DNA from: Bacillota bacterium
GTDB taxonomy: Bacteria; Bacillota; Sulfobacillia; Sulfobacillales; Sulfobacillaceae
Length of the DNA: 7,262 nt
Direction: 5' to 3'
Assembly (NCBI GenBank): GCA_023488565.1
Contig: JAMDDZ010000050.1
Span: 1-7,262 of the forward strand
Position 1 is the stretch's first letter. Every line of letters begins with the position of its first letter. Positions 6,348-7,262 of the stretch are shown piece after piece. The position numbers and the translations under genes were made by a program. A model generated the notes under the pieces. It was not told the origin of the DNA. It ran no database searches and saw only the letters and a list, made by a program, of their open reading frames with translations.

Positions 6348-6359
6348 CTAACTGGTTAG
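6348..6359. repeat. Short inverted repeat CTAAC-TG-GTTAG in the intergenic region
   Basis: Perfect 5-bp arms around two bases, upstream of both the minus-strand operon promoter and the plus-strand decayed gene. It could be a small operator, but a repeat this short is expected by chance fairly often. Confidence 0.25.
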
Positions 6360-6509
6360 TCTCTCACCTTCCCTTATTTTCCCAAATGTGGTAGAGAATC
6401 TGTAATTTAAGGAAGTGTCTCTAGAGGCGGCTTTGTTTTGATTCAACCCCGCAAAATATCATGCACGAACCCCCCACAGGGCACTATGGGCACACCCATT
6501 ACCATCAAC

Positions 6510-6563
6510 GGCGTTTTCGACAGCGTAATCAGCCAGGCCATTACCAATATTCAGTCGTACTTT
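6510..6563 (+). repeat. Peptidoglycan-binding-like unit 1 (partial)
   Basis: Encodes GVFDSVISQAITNIQSYF, matching the GxF(G/D)xxTxxAVxxFQ core of PG_binding_1. Only the core is recognisable; the leading helix is missing or too diverged to see. Confidence 0.45.
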
Positions 6564-6683
6564 GCGCCAGCCACCATGCGTATCGTCGATACGGAAAACT
6601 GTTTTCTAATTGGCCAGGGAATCGGTTCCAAAACCCCCTATGATGGGCCAATCTATGGAAGCCACCAATTGCAACAAGACAAT

Positions 6684-6816
6684 CCCGGCGGTGATGTAAC
6701 CGTTTTGCAACCTGCCTGCTTCCGGTATGTCTCGATTATTGGGCACCCCGCCCATGGAATATTTGACAGCGCAACCGCGAGTGCAGTGCTTCGCATTTAA
6801 ACAGGACCTAGAATCC
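6684..6816 (+). repeat. Peptidoglycan-binding-like unit 2, interrupted by a frameshift
   Basis: Starts with PGGDVTVLQ (the usual GxDVxxLQ helix), then HGIFDSATASAVLR. After skipping one base near 6795 it continues as FKQDLES, completing the AVxxFQ core. The continuation across the frame change is the main evidence for the frameshift. Confidence 0.55.
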
Positions 6817-6948
6817 AATGGAGACAGTGGATTTCCCAGCAGCAACATCGCAGAATTTGGCTTTTAGGACGCCACTTGGATGGACACTTTAATAGGTGGT
6901 CGCACCATATTTAGTGACCGCATAAGGATGTGACGTAATATTCCTTCA

Positions 6949-7096
6949 GGTTTTTCTGATGCATCTGAGATATTACGCAGGCTGAATAACAGGGTACTAC
7001 GATCCGGCAACTCAAACCGTAGTGCAGAAGTTTCAAAGTAGCCGGGAGATCCCCGCAGACGGTATGGTCGGGCCAACCACTTTCTATCCGTTGGGG
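6949..7096 (+). repeat. Peptidoglycan-binding-like unit 3, interrupted by a frameshift
   Basis: The clearest of the three units. It begins with SDASEILRRLNNR in one frame (to 6993), then after one extra base continues YYDPATQTVVQKFQ and IPADGMVGPTTFYPLG in the next. This is the full helix, YYDxxTxxVVxxFQ and DGxVGPxT pattern of PG_binding_1. Confidence 0.65.
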
Positions 7097-7147
7097 TTGC
7101 AAAGACGCGGCGGGTTCCTAGACCGTTTGGGATCGCTTAGCCGCTGA

Positions 7148-7262
7148 AACCGCCAGCCCATCCTTTGCCGCCATTGACCCATGTTCGGTATTGCTAATGC
7201 CAACATCATCGGCCCCGGGCGCACATGACGGCGCTGTCCCAATTTCTGCCAACACCGGAAAC
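7148..7262. other. Right-edge stretch with no supported feature
   Basis: Frames on both strands are open across these 115 bases, but none shows a start with a ribosome binding site or a recognisable motif. It may be the edge of a gene continuing beyond the window or more decayed sequence. Confidence 0.4.

Larger units (their letters stand above)
6438..7147 (+). pseudogene. Decayed peptidoglycan-binding-repeat protein gene (two frameshifts, two stops)
   Basis: The first piece is an open frame from a TTG at 6438 (GAGGCGG ribosome binding site just upstream) to TAA at 6798-6800. A better protein continues if one base is skipped at about 6795: LR joins FKQDLES, and this frame runs to about 6993, broken by TAG at 6865 and TGA at 6931. 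A second one-base skip at about 6994 joins LRRLNNR to YYDPATQTVVQKFQ and on to DGMVGPTTF, ending at TGA 7145-7147. The joined protein of about 235 residues contains three units resembling PG_binding_1 repeats, the pattern of cell-wall or spore hydrolases, but no catalytic domain is seen. Both stops could come from single C-to-T changes (CAG, CGA). No signal peptide is evident at the TTG or at the ATG at 6486. Sequencing error is possible for the frameshifts, less so for four lesions. The parent's function is unknown beyond wall binding. Confidence 0.65.

Noticed and set aside
6796..6802. TTTAAAC, the heptamer used in viral -1 frameshifting, at the end of the plus-strand frame
   Set aside because: The incoming frame reads ATT TAA, not the UUA AAC register needed, and the shift required is +1. 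Later stops in the new frame favour decay over programmed frameshifting.
6606..7102. Minus-strand open frames over the right end (6606-6848, 6864-7076, 6911-7102)
   Set aside because: They oppose the readable peptidoglycan-binding repeats and have no motif or good ribosome binding site.

Overview
The window looks like a chromosomal segment of a Gram-positive bacterium (Bacillota). The main reason is the gene order acpS - nnrE/nnrD - alr - ribbon-helix-helix antitoxin - MazF-type toxin. This matches the Bacillus subtilis acpS-(ydcC)-alr-ndoAI-ndoA neighbourhood, and the toxin is very close to EndoA in sequence. The moderate GC content, the frequent GTG/TTG starts and the strong AGGAGG-like ribosome binding sites fit. 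A deep-branching thermophile or acidophile such as a Sulfobacillus relative is possible, but that is a guess.

Layout. Everything from position 1 to 6259 is one tightly packed minus-strand run, read from right to left. It begins with a sigma-A-like promoter (about 6286-6314) and a class I SAM methyltransferase. Next come acpS (4-nt overlap), a bifunctional NAD(P)HX epimerase/dehydratase (23-nt overlap) and alanine racemase (start 11 nt past the stop). A 70-nt gap follows, holding a near-perfect sigma-A promoter with an inverted repeat in its spacer. This promoter should drive the antitoxin/toxin pair on its own. After a possible weak terminator there are a class I glutamine-amidotransferase-like hydrolase (PuuD/peptidase C26 type), a Rhizobium etli-type (asparaginase II) L-asparaginase, and the first 71 codons of a metal-dependent amidohydrolase that runs off the left edge.

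The right end (6260-7262) is different. The only coding signal there is on the plus strand: a decayed gene (6438-7147) with three peptidoglycan-binding-type repeats, interrupted by two apparent frameshifts and two in-frame stops. I see nothing I can support in the last 115 bases.

How the genes fit together. The upstream block is housekeeping: carrier-protein activation, repair of damaged NAD(P)H, and D-alanine for the cell wall, with a growth-regulating toxin-antitoxin pair in its conserved place. The downstream block (gamma-glutamyl hydrolase-like, asparaginase, amidohydrolase) consists of three C-N bond hydrolases with overlapping ends. It looks like a translationally coupled nitrogen/amide salvage cassette whose substrate cannot be read from sequence alone. 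It is the best candidate here for an undescribed pathway. Nothing in the window is clearly a new defence or mobile system.
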